A DNA stretch of 64,000 bases, taken from NCBI RefSeq assembly GCF_028768465.1, contig NZ_CP118225.1:6057001-6121000 (forward strand), in the 5' to 3' direction. The position numbers were made by a program, and so were the translations under genes. How positions within the stretch are numbered: the stretch's first letter is position 1; every line of letters starts with the position of its first letter. Positions 1 through 6,203 of the stretch are shown here, piece by piece. Below the pieces are notes generated by a model. That model did not search any database. It was not told the DNA's origin and saw only the letters and a program-made list of their open reading frames with translations. The DNA comes from Rhodopirellula sp. P2. GTDB taxonomy: Bacteria; Planctomycetota; Planctomycetia; Pirellulales; Pirellulaceae.

Positions 1-258
1 GTCGGTTAAACGATGGTGGAACTGAATGAACCAACCAGAGTATGCGTCCTGCGGCACCTGCGACGGTGACCGTTCGTCGCCAGCATAGTACCGCCAAGTT
101 ACGTTATGACCGGCAGTCTGAAAGCAGGCCAGCCATTCAAAGGGCGTCGGTGGCACTTTGCTGGATGAGGCAACATTGAACTCCGTATCGCTCAACCATT
201 CAGGGACGCGTTCAGTCGTATCCGAGGAAGAGACGATTTCAAACCTATCAGCAGAAAG
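1..258 (-). pseudogene. in-frame continuation of cassette 9 reading frame, partial
   Basis: Below the TAG at 259-261 the same minus-strand frame stays open to the window edge, about 85 codons with no stop. It reads roughly FEIVSSSDTTERVPEWLSD and later NVTWRYYAGDERSPSQVPQ. No attC lies between this stretch and the gene above it, and there is no ATG close to the stop. The simplest reading is one longer cassette protein broken by a single nonsense codon. A second gene in the same cassette starting at an internal TTG is the alternative. The family is not recognised. Confidence 0.45.
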
Positions 259-603
259 CTAGAATGGAGAAGGAACGTCGATTTCAAAGCCAACGCCATC
301 AGCAACGTCGAGGAGGTCAATTCCCTCAGCGCAGTTGTCGGGATGCCAGCCATTCGGATCGAGGGCGAATTCGCGAATTCCGTGTGCCGTAAGAGTGATG
401 GTACGAATGGTGCGTTCGTCACCCGCCGCATAGCCACCAGCGATCTGGAAGCGAAATGTGACCGTGACCGTTTCGGGTAGTGATGCGCCGGCTGGCAGAG
501 GAGAAATTGCGGTTACGGATGCATCGTGGAGGTCATGGTTATCGTCGAGCCAAGCGTCAAACTGTGATTGCGATTCGACTAGCACAACATTCAGCCGTGG
601 CAC
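259..603 (-). CDS. cassette 9 protein, hypothetical (immunity-like), possibly truncated
   Basis: About 114 residues if it starts at the GTG at 601-603, which lies at the cassette's 5' core; a later GTG is possible. The frame is also open upstream through attC8, but that part is attC sequence, so a longer start is unlikely. The protein is acidic with alternating beta-like stretches (VTVTFRFQI, TIRTITLTA) after an LHDASV motif. Cassette 2 has a similar EYHDANLVSAS segment near its start. This hints that both belong to the broad class of small immunity-type proteins, but that is only inference. It ends at a TAG after VPSPF, and the frame continues open below it. No known catalytic motif is seen. 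Confidence 0.5.
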   Translation of the reverse strand: MPRLNVVLVESQSQFDAWLDDNHDLHDASVTAISPLPAGASLPETVTVTFRFQIAGGYAAGDERTIRTITLTAHGIREFALDPNGWHPDNCAEGIDLLDVADGVGFEIDVPSPF

Positions 604-808
604 ACAACGGAAGGTTTTTACGACACCGCTTCTCACCGAAGTCAACAAGCGTCGCAACACAAAACAGTTTACCAAAAAGAAACCACTTTGCCAAAGAGGC
701 GGTGTCCGCGGCGTGGCAAACCAGACCGTGCAACGAAGTGGACAATACGGCAAACCAAATGGTACTCCAACGACGAAGCCGCGGCCTTGCGTAAAAACCA
801 TGTTGCAC
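602..808 (-). repeat. attC8 (long form, about 207 bp)
   Basis: Outer cores are ACACAAC at 602-608 and GTTGCAC at 802-808. Inside lie GGTTTTTACG and CGTAAAAACC, which pair to form the inner stem. The middle is longer than in attC1-6 and only partly similar. On the minus strand it follows the cassette 8 gene. Its inner-end core, GTTGCAC, matches the core that begins cassette 8 in inverted orientation, and the match extends to 12 bases. Confidence 0.8.
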
Positions 809-828
809 GACCGTGATTTGCCAAGCCG

Positions 829-1239
829 CTATGCCCAAAAGAACAGTTGCACGAATCCCGCGTAGTCAGAGCCACCAACCAACGTTGTGCATTTCTCGCG
901 TGTCTGGACGTTGGCCGATTCGTCATCGGCCAGATCGTCGTCATCGCCGCAACGCTCGAAGAACGCGTCCATGTCGGATAAGGCCGAAATCAGCGAAGAT
1001 TGGTCGGGCGCAGCTACACATAGCACGCGGTCAGCAACCTCGTGGTCGTAAACGCAGAGAGTCCCGTCCGCGAGCAAGCAGAGTGCGTCAGATTCAAGCA
1101 TTCCAAGGAAGGTCGAAGTATCCGGAAGCTGCCAATGCGGAAATCGTTCCGCGGCGGACTCCGTTGGCGCGAATTCGAGCATGCCAATTTCGTGACGGTC
1201 GGTTTGCCAAGCAGCGATTGTTGGATCAACGGTTGGCAT
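829..1239 (-). CDS. cassette 8 protein, possible SUKH-like
   Basis: 136 residues, ATG start 17 bases after the cassette's 5' core and stop TAG 20 bases before attC8. The middle (DALCLLADGTLCVYDHE, then a segment ending SDMDAFFERC) resembles the part of SMI1/KNR4 (SUKH) proteins in which a short beta strand, an acidic DHE and a helical 'SF..F' region follow each other. The N-terminal W-x-L signature of the family is not clear, so the assignment is tentative. SUKH proteins are often immunity proteins against secreted toxins. A poly-acidic DDDD stretch lies near the C-terminus. It has no own promoter that can be seen, and expression would depend on upstream transcription. Confidence 0.7.
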   Translation of the reverse strand: MPTVDPTIAAWQTDRHEIGMLEFAPTESAAERFPHWQLPDTSTFLGMLESDALCLLADGTLCVYDHEVADRVLCVAAPDQSSLISALSDMDAFFERCGDDDDLADDESANVQTREKCTTLVGGSDYAGFVQLFFWA

Positions 1240-1255
1240 CTGGGAAGACTCGGTC

Positions 1256-1464
1256 GTGCAACGGGAGATTTTTACGACGCCGATTCTGATCGAAGCGGAA
1301 AACGTCGCACACCAAACATTTTACTAACAGATCGCACGTTGCCAAAGATCGCAGGCGTTCGCGGGCTGGCATCAGAGGGAACGCGACCGAAGCGATCGAC
1401 TCCAAACCACCAAACGATTTCCCAATGACGACAGCCGCGGCTTTGCGTAAACACCATGTTGTGC
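1256..1464 (-). repeat. attC7 (long form, about 209 bp)
   Basis: Cores are GTGCAAC at 1256-1262 and GTTGTGC at 1458-1464. The inner stem is degenerate compared with the other copies: GATTTTTACG on the left and CGTAAACACC on the right. The centre differs from attC1-6. The right core matches the 5' core of cassette 7 in inverted orientation, extending to 9 bases, the shortest match in the array. Confidence 0.75.
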
Positions 1465-1479
1465 GGCGGACGGCTTGCG

Positions 1480-1902
1480 TTACGTGTCGTCGGAACAAGC
1501 AGGATACAACGACAAGGCAACGCCAATGCCAAGGTCGGCAGCGAGTCTCAAGAAATCAACCGGCAACCATTCGCCCTGCACGGCAACATCATCAAGGCGA
1601 GAATCGAAACCGAAGTCGAGTCGCCGATCGTCGATTGTGGTGTCCGCGTTGAGCAGCAGCAGGCTGTCATGGTGTTGTGTCAAGTACGCAATCGCGTCAT
1701 CGACCTGCCGTTCGAGGTTGCCATCGGCATCGCTAACGTCGCATGTGAATCCTGCCCATTCACGGAAACGCGACGCGCGCGGCCCCGATGGGGCAAGTGG
1801 ATGGCCGACGTGCCAAACTCTGGTGGCAGTTAGTGTGGCAGTCGCAAGGAACGAATCGGGATCGAACTCTGTGCCAGCGATACGAAGATAGCAACCGGGC
1901 AT
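1480..1902 (-). CDS. cassette 7 protein, DUF4279-like
   Basis: 140 residues from the ATG 13 bases after the cassette core. The frame is open further upstream, but only through attC6. The N-terminus reads YLRIAGTEFDPDSF, followed by a region ending in WHVGHPL. DUF4279 proteins typically show this order: a short strand, a 'dP..it' element and 'W..Gd'. A later LERQVDDAIAYL helix and a 'DSLLLLNADTTIDDRRLDFG' strand region also fit. DUF4279 proteins are small, usually uncharacterised, and frequently encoded as orphan immunity-type genes. The call rests on pattern recognition only. The stop lies 16 bases from attC7. Confidence 0.7.
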   Translation of the reverse strand: MPGCYLRIAGTEFDPDSFLATATLTATRVWHVGHPLAPSGPRASRFREWAGFTCDVSDADGNLERQVDDAIAYLTQHHDSLLLLNADTTIDDRRLDFGFDSRLDDVAVQGEWLPVDFLRLAADLGIGVALSLYPACSDDT

Positions 1903-1914
1903 TTGGCCTCGTCC

Positions 1915-2051
1915 GCACAACGGAAGGTTTTTACGACACCGCCCTAAACGAAGCGAGGGATGCCTGAAGTACGAGAGATTGTACCAACGCCAGCCCGTGT
2001 GACCAACCAAGGAGGGTGTGCCGAAGTCCTAGCGTAAAAACCATGTTGGGC
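1915..2051 (-). repeat. attC6 (137 bp)
   Basis: Cores are GCACAAC at 1915-1921 and GTTGGGC at 2045-2051. Inner stem GGTTTTTACG / CGTAAAAACC. A further ACACC / GGTGT pair lies inside the stem. The right core and the following bases (GTTGGGCGGCAC) recur inverted at the 5' end of cassette 6 (2563-2574), a 12-base match. Confidence 0.85.
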
Positions 2052-2556
2052 GGCACCGCGCTACGTACCGGCTCCAGATTCGGCGGATACTCGGCACCTC
2101 TTTCGCGTCAACCAGCCGGCGATACTGGCGGACAGAGACGATCCAACGCCACATGTCGTGGTCGGGGTGATCGGGCGGGAATTCAGCGCAACCAGACCAA
2201 TGTGACGAGCCTTCCCAACCAGAGCATTTGACGTTGAGCTGGTCACCATCGTACCAATGCCAGTTGGGCCAGTACCAAGTCACGCCAACGTCGGCATCAT
2301 CGAGTTCAGGTTGATCATCGTATAGTTCGTGGAGTCGAACGGCGATCCATTCGGCTGTCCGAATCACGCCACGAACGTTGCGGTTGAGGATGAAGTGTAG
2401 GCGTTGTTGCGTTTCGGTGGAGAGCGGCGATGCCGCCGCTACGATGAGGGTGCCTGCGAGAATGCGTAGCGGAACGATGTGATTATCGTACGCGACCGAA
2501 GCGGGAACCAGTTCCGCTGCGGCTTCGCTTCCAGTGATGAGTTGGTGACTACTCAT
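2029..2556 (-). CDS. cassette 6 protein with GspE/MshE N-terminal-like domain
   Basis: 175 residues, stopping inside attC6, as happens in many cassettes. Residues 1-80 resemble the T2SSE/MshEN domain at the N-terminus of type II secretion and type IV pilus ATPases: LVPASVAYDNHIVPLRI, LIVAAASPLSTETQQRL, and a closing RTAEWIAVRLHELY helix. In that family the domain is a regulatory module, and in some proteins it binds cyclic di-GMP. Here no ATPase domain follows. The rest (from DDADVGVTWYWPNW) is Trp-rich and not recognised. A stand-alone MshEN-type domain as integron cargo is unusual. The domain call is moderately sure, the function unknown. Confidence 0.7.
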   Translation of the reverse strand: MSSHQLITGSEAAAELVPASVAYDNHIVPLRILAGTLIVAAASPLSTETQQRLHFILNRNVRGVIRTAEWIAVRLHELYDDQPELDDADVGVTWYWPNWHWYDGDQLNVKCSGWEGSSHWSGCAEFPPDHPDHDMWRWIVSVRQYRRLVDAKEVPSIRRIWSRYVARCRPTWFLR

Positions 2557-2567
2557 TTGACTGTGCC

Positions 2568-2705
2568 GCCCAACGGAAGGTTTTTTACGACACCGCCCTA
2601 AACGAAGCGAGCGACGTCTGAACTACGGGAGATTGTACCAATGCCAGCCCGCGTGACCAACCAAGGAAGGTGTGCCGCAGGCCTCGCGTAAAAACCATGT
2701 TGTAC
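2568..2705 (-). repeat. attC5 (138 bp)
   Basis: Cores are GCCCAAC at 2568-2574, a perfect RYYYAAC match, and GTTGTAC at 2699-2705. The left inner arm has one extra T (GGTTTTTTACG). The right core with its flank (GTTGTACGGCCC) recurs inverted at the 5' end of cassette 5, a 12-base match. Confidence 0.85.
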
Positions 2706-2709
2706 GGCC

Positions 2710-2994
2710 CTACGCGCTAGGCAGCACGATGCGGGAACCAACAGGAATGGCAGATTTTGTCGTGCCGTCGAATGTGCAGACGAAACCCGGTGCACGAGGC
2801 GGTCGTGCATGGATCAGTGGACGCGAGATACACGCAGTCATGGGGACGCGATCACCAGACGGCGAAACCACAACGACGTCGAGATCGAAGGGTGCCGAAC
2901 GATCAGCGAAATCGTGAAAGAACTCGTCAGCAACCACGACTCGCCCCGCGGCGAGTTCAAACACCTGAGTTGCGGTTACCAGTTCGGTGTCCAT
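2710..2994 (-). CDS. cassette 5 protein, hypothetical
   Basis: 94 residues; the smallest complete cassette gene. ATG start 17 bases after the 5' core, stop 5 bases before attC5. It looks like a compact beta-rich protein (VFELAAGRVVVADEFF, LDVVVVSPSGDRVPM) ending in GSRIVLPSA. A plus-strand frame (2672-2917) overlaps it but runs against the cassette polarity and is rejected. No family is recognised. Confidence 0.6.
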   Translation of the reverse strand: MDTELVTATQVFELAAGRVVVADEFFHDFADRSAPFDLDVVVVSPSGDRVPMTACISRPLIHARPPRAPGFVCTFDGTTKSAIPVGSRIVLPSA

Positions 2995-3010
2995 CTGATT
3001 GATCTGGGCC

Positions 3011-3150
3011 GTACAACGGAAGGTTTTTACGACACCGCCCTGAACGAAGCGAGCGATGACTGAACTACATCACATTCTACCAAAGCCAAGGCCCGTTGCC
3101 AAAAAGCCAAGGTGTGCCCGGAGGGCCTCAGCGTAAAAACCATGTTGCAC
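3011..3150 (-). repeat. attC4 (140 bp)
   Basis: Cores are GTACAAC at 3011-3017 and GTTGCAC at 3144-3150. The inner stem is perfect. The right core with flank (GTTGCACGACCGC) recurs inverted at the 5' end of cassette 4, a 13-base match, the longest in the array. Confidence 0.85.
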
Positions 3151-3165
3151 GACCGCCGAACCACG

Positions 3166-3630
3166 TTAGAGTTCGACCATATTTGTTGCACCGTAGCATA
3201 GGTCGTCCGAGAGAATTAGGTATCCATGGTAGTATTCGGCAATCCAACGATTGCCGCCCAGTTCCGCGAAGACGATCGTTGGATCAGCAATTACCTTCCG
3301 TTTTAGGTCAGCGATTCGGTCACCAGCCTGTTCATCGCGGATGTATTCGGACAATTCAATGAGCAAGTTGGGTGCGTATCGCTTCAGTTTTGGTGCGAGA
3401 TGAGGTGCAGACAGCCGATCGACGATGTCGAAGCAGTGGGTTTTGCGTGCGGTAAGGGAGAATTCGTCGCCATCGAGCGTAACGTCACACCGCATTTCAT
3501 CGCGGGAAAGTGGTTGGAAGTGAACGCGACCAGTCGAGAGCATGACGATTAACGAACCGTCGTGTCCAAAGGTTAGCGATCCGCCGAGTTTCTCGGCAAG
3601 TAATCGAAGGCGAGTCTTGAATCGTTGCAT
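3166..3630 (-). CDS. cassette 4 protein, hypothetical
   Basis: 154 residues with an ATG start and a basic N-terminus (QRFKTRLRLLAEKLGGSL), then strands (SLIVMLSTGRVHFQPL, CDVTLDGDEFSLTA) and a long helical middle. The C-terminal part (IADPTIVFAELGGNRWIAEYY) looks like a small beta sheet. No catalytic motif and no signal peptide are seen, so it is probably cytoplasmic. The family is not recognised. It is flanked exactly by attC5- and attC3-side cores, so it is a complete single-gene cassette. Confidence 0.65.
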   Translation of the reverse strand: MQRFKTRLRLLAEKLGGSLTFGHDGSLIVMLSTGRVHFQPLSRDEMRCDVTLDGDEFSLTARKTHCFDIVDRLSAPHLAPKLKRYAPNLLIELSEYIRDEQAGDRIADLKRKVIADPTIVFAELGGNRWIAEYYHGYLILSDDLCYGATNMVEL

Positions 3631-3647
3631 CTGGTTACGCTGCGGTC

Positions 3648-3784
3648 GTGCAACGGAAGGTTTTTACGACACCGCCCTGAACGAAGCGAGCGATGCCTGA
3701 ACTGCCAAGCATTGTACCAATGCCAGCCCGCGTGACCAACCAAGGAAGGTGTGCCGAAGGCCTAGCGTAAAAACCATGTTGGCC
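3648..3784 (-). repeat. attC3 (137 bp)
   Basis: Cores are GTGCAAC at 3648-3654 and GTTGGCC at 3778-3784. The inner stem is perfect, with an ACACC / GGTGT extension. GTTGGCCGACCC recurs inverted at the 5' end of cassette 3, a 12-base match. Confidence 0.85.
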
Positions 3785-3797
3785 GACCCGGCGAGCA

Positions 3798-4232
3798 TCA
3801 ATCGACGTGGACATCAGTGGCGGGCACACCCGCGTCGAGCATCAACAGCATGACCTCGGCAGCAAGTTTCTCGTCCTCGATTATCAGTGCGTGTCCATCG
3901 ACGTGAACCGGAAGGAGCCCGCCGGAATCAGTCGGGTTGGGGGTCGTTCGGAGGCCCGCACGGTCAGCGGCATCGACGAGCCAGCGCATTTCAAGGTTGC
4001 CAACCGAATCAGTTGTCGTATAGGACGAACGATCACGGAGTTGAGCCCAAACGGCAGCCATCGGCAAATCACGAAAACAGTCCAGCAGCGTGCGCATGGC
4101 CGACACCTCGAGGGCGCTTGGCCCCGTTGCATCGAAGTGGAATGTGACCGTCCAGTCGATCTGGTTGACGCGATGAAGCGTCCACCCGGGTTGTGATCCG
4201 TCCCAGAGGTAGCGGTATTCATCCAGCGACAT
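3798..4232 (-). CDS. cassette 3 protein, hypothetical
   Basis: 144 residues from ATG. It contains IDWTVTFHFDATGPSALEV, a helix (MRTLLDCFRDLPMAAVWAQL) and a C-terminal part HVDGHALIIEDEKLAAEVML. The stop follows DVHVD and lies 14 bases before attC3. The mixture of an early beta strand pair and a later acidic 'LIIEDEKLA' helix is seen in several small immunity-type families, but no specific family can be named. No signal peptide is seen. A plus-strand frame of similar length (3807-4196) is antisense to it. Confidence 0.65.
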   Translation of the reverse strand: MSLDEYRYLWDGSQPGWTLHRVNQIDWTVTFHFDATGPSALEVSAMRTLLDCFRDLPMAAVWAQLRDRSSYTTTDSVGNLEMRWLVDAADRAGLRTTPNPTDSGGLLPVHVDGHALIIEDEKLAAEVMLLMLDAGVPATDVHVD

Positions 4233-4255
4233 GGCGTTTTGGAAAACCTAGGGTC

Positions 4256-4393
4256 GGCCAACGGAAGGTTTTTACGACACCGCCCTAAACGAAGCGACCG
4301 ATGCCTGAACTACGAGAAATTGTACCAAGGCCAGCCCGCGTGGCCAAACGCGGAAGGTGTGCCGAAGGCCCCAGCGTAAAAACCATGTTGTCC
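4256..4393 (-). repeat. attC2 (138 bp)
   Basis: Cores are GGCCAAC at 4256-4262 and GTTGTCC at 4387-4393. The inner stem is perfect. GTTGTCCGACCC recurs inverted at the 5' end of cassette 2, a 12-base match. Confidence 0.85.
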
Positions 4394-4403
4394 GACCCGG
4401 ACG

Positions 4404-4757
4404 CTACGTTGACGCGATGACCTCGGAAAGATGCTTGCAGTGAACGCGAATTTGCCCGAAGTACTCCAAGTCGACGAAAACGTAGATGTTGCCATCATTC
4501 GACGGCTTCTTCGCGTCGATCTGGATTGTGTTGCAGCGCGCAAGATACGAGTCGTCGTCCACCGGTTCAGCGTTGATGGCCGCAACGAATCGAGAAGTAG
4601 CGTCGTCGTTGAACAACCCGCCAAACCGCAAGGTGACGGTCGGACATTCTGGATAGAAGATTGGATATAGGGCGAATACGAATGATGCCTCACGTCGCGG
4701 GCCGAACGACGCGGAGACAAGGTTAGCATCGTGGTATTCGTATTGGAGTGCGATCAC
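4404..4757 (-). CDS. cassette 2 protein, hypothetical (immunity-like)
   Basis: 117 residues from ATG, stop 11 bases before attC2. Start IALQYEYHDANLVSASFG, then FVFALYPIFY, VTLRFGGLFND and a C-terminal NIYVFVDLEYFGQIRVHC. The pattern of an N-terminal 'HDA' followed by alternating strands is shared loosely with the cassette 9 product and is typical of small, beta-rich proteins often annotated as immunity proteins. That link is inference. Cassette 2 is second from attI, so it would be among the better expressed cassettes if a promoter lies near attI. Confidence 0.65.
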   Translation of the reverse strand: MIALQYEYHDANLVSASFGPRREASFVFALYPIFYPECPTVTLRFGGLFNDDATSRFVAAINAEPVDDDSYLARCNTIQIDAKKPSNDGNIYVFVDLEYFGQIRVHCKHLSEVIAST

Positions 4758-4771
4758 GAAACGCTAGGGTC

Positions 4772-4910
4772 GGACAACGGAAGGTTTTTACGACACCGCC
4801 CTGAACGAAGCGAGCGATGCCAGAACTACGAGAATTGTACCAAGGCCAGCGATCGTTGCCAAAGGACGAAGGTGTGCCCGTAGGGCCTTAGCGTAAAAAC
4901 CATGTTGGAC
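4772..4910 (-). repeat. attC1 (139 bp)
   Basis: Cores are GGACAAC at 4772-4778 and GTTGGAC at 4904-4910. The inner stem is perfect. GTTGGACGACC recurs inverted at the attI-side end of cassette 1 (5933-5943), a match of at least 11 bases. Confidence 0.85.
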
Positions 4911-4917
4911 GACCGTG

Positions 4918-5925
4918 CTACTTCGCACCGGCTTGAAGTAGTAGCGGTTTGACATCCTCTTCCCAACAAACGGAAAGCGCAGTTTCACCATCCGGTGATT
5001 TGTAGTTTACGTCAGCCCCCAGCCGCAAAAGTTCCTCCACACAGCGGTATGACGGATTGTCGACGGCGCGCATCAGAACTGACTGGCCGTCCGAATTAAA
5101 ATCGCCGGGGTTTCCCCCGTGTGAGACGATCATCTTAAGCGCGTCTGGGGAATGCGTGAAAACAGCAAAGAAAATCGGACGGTGACCATCATCATCCGCT
5201 GCATCAATCGACGCACCTCGTTCGATCAGGAGTTTCATGATCTCAAGTCGACATTTCCATGCAGCATGCATCAAGAGTGTCTTGTTTAGCTCACCGCGAT
5301 GGTCAACGTTGAGGCCGTTGTCAAGTTGCTGGCGTAAGCCAGCAATGTCGTCCCGGTCAATTAGATCGAACGCTGGGTCATCCGACTTGTCTTCCTCCAT
5401 CGCCTCTGGATCGAGGATGATCCCGTTTAGGAAATCAGTAAATGACTGGGCAACGGTTGGGAGGTCACCGAAGTCGTTTTCCATGTCATGGTAGAGGAAG
5501 TAGATACGGCCAGCATCTGGCATATCCAGCTTCATTGCGAAAACGTCGCCGCCCGGAGCGGACGCTACGGGAAGTAGATTGGATGGAATCCAATCTCTCG
5601 TTACGTCAAAATTCCACTTTAGGTCCGCCCATTCTTGCCCCGCGTTGACCGCCGAGACGTCCTTGACTCCGGCGTCGCCGATTACGACGTAATCGTGGAA
5701 AACGCCCCCATTCGTTTTGAGCAAGAAATCACGATAGTCGTTCGGAAGTGAATGGCCGATGTGCTTTTCGAGTTTGGCCAACTCGGCCTCGGTGGTTGGT
5801 GCGAAGTGATCGCGAAGTTTCGCGTGTATTCCAGAGTGGTTCGACATGGTGTTTGAAGGTGGTGGTTTGCCTCCGCAGCCAACGATGGCAAACGTGAGCA
5901 GAAAGATTGCGGCTCGCACTATCAT
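4918..5925 (-). CDS. cassette 1: SMI1/KNR4 (SUKH) and ankyrin-repeat lipoprotein
   Basis: 335 residues. Residues 1-18 form a signal peptide ending in IVGCGG, so it is probably a lipoprotein. Residues about 40-155 fit the SMI1/KNR4 (SUKH-1) domain: ELAKLEKHIGHSLPNDYRDF, then LLKTNGGVF, and later a VFAMKLD and GRIYFLYHDMEN segment. From about residue 185 to the end are ankyrin repeats (TLLMHAAWKCRLEIMKLLIE, GHRPIFFAVFTHSPDALKMI, QSVLMRAVDNPSYRCVEELL, GETALSVCW). SUKH domains are known as immunity proteins for polymorphic toxins; ankyrins mediate protein binding. As the attI-proximal cassette it is the most recently inserted by the usual integron logic. ATG start 11 bases after the core. Confidence 0.85.
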   Translation of the reverse strand: MIVRAAIFLLTFAIVGCGGKPPPSNTMSNHSGIHAKLRDHFAPTTEAELAKLEKHIGHSLPNDYRDFLLKTNGGVFHDYVVIGDAGVKDVSAVNAGQEWADLKWNFDVTRDWIPSNLLPVASAPGGDVFAMKLDMPDAGRIYFLYHDMENDFGDLPTVAQSFTDFLNGIILDPEAMEEDKSDDPAFDLIDRDDIAGLRQQLDNGLNVDHRGELNKTLLMHAAWKCRLEIMKLLIERGASIDAADDDGHRPIFFAVFTHSPDALKMIVSHGGNPGDFNSDGQSVLMRAVDNPSYRCVEELLRLGADVNYKSPDGETALSVCWEEDVKPLLLQAGAK

Positions 5926-5936
5926 ACGCTGAGGTC

Positions 5937-5975
5937 GTCCAACGGGTTTCTGTACGACAGGGTGTCGTACATGCT
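5937..5975 (-). other. putative attI
   Basis: The core GTCCAAC (5937-5943; GTTGGAC on the minus strand) ends cassette 1. Next to it lies a perfect 9-bp inverted repeat, TGTACGACA (5951-5959) and TGTCGTACA (5963-5971), separated by GGG. The sequence between resembles the left arm of the attC sites (CCAACGG, then a T-rich stretch and TACGACA). A recombination site with an adjacent palindrome next to the recombinase 3' end fits attI in an inverted integron. No second attC arm is present, which argues against it being another attC. Confidence 0.6.
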
Positions 5976-6203
5976 TGGAAATGGGGGAGAACGGGTGTTG
6001 ATTTTAGCTGAAGGGGGCTCGGTCTGCAGCACCGTGCGACCGGGCGAGTGTGCGGGGACGCGGTGTTGCGTTCGCTGCTACAGAGGCACGAGTGTGAAAA
6101 GCGGTGTTTTTCACACTGAAATCAGGTGGCAATCACACCTTCCCCGCTGGCAGACAAGACGAACGTCCTGCGGGGCAGAATCCAACTCGCAGTTGCGAGG
6201 GGG
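5976..6203. other. spacer between attI and recombinase with hairpin 6091-6117
   Basis: No gene is seen. The spacer holds a perfect 10-bp inverted repeat, AGTGTGAAAA (6091-6100) and TTTTCACACT (6108-6117), with a 7-base loop. It lies just downstream of the recombinase stop and could terminate or slow its transcript, but no T-run follows the stem. A cassette promoter could also lie here; none is evident by eye. Confidence 0.4.

Noticed and set aside
458-865. Plus-strand frames across attC8 (458-865, 480-794)
   Set aside because: They run through attC sequence and against the minus-strand cassette polarity, with no family signal.
602-4910. CRISPR or simple tandem duplication as explanation of the 1-5940 repeats
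   Set aside because: Repeats are 137-209 bp with inverted cores and covarying ends, and each spacer is one gene; this fits attC sites.
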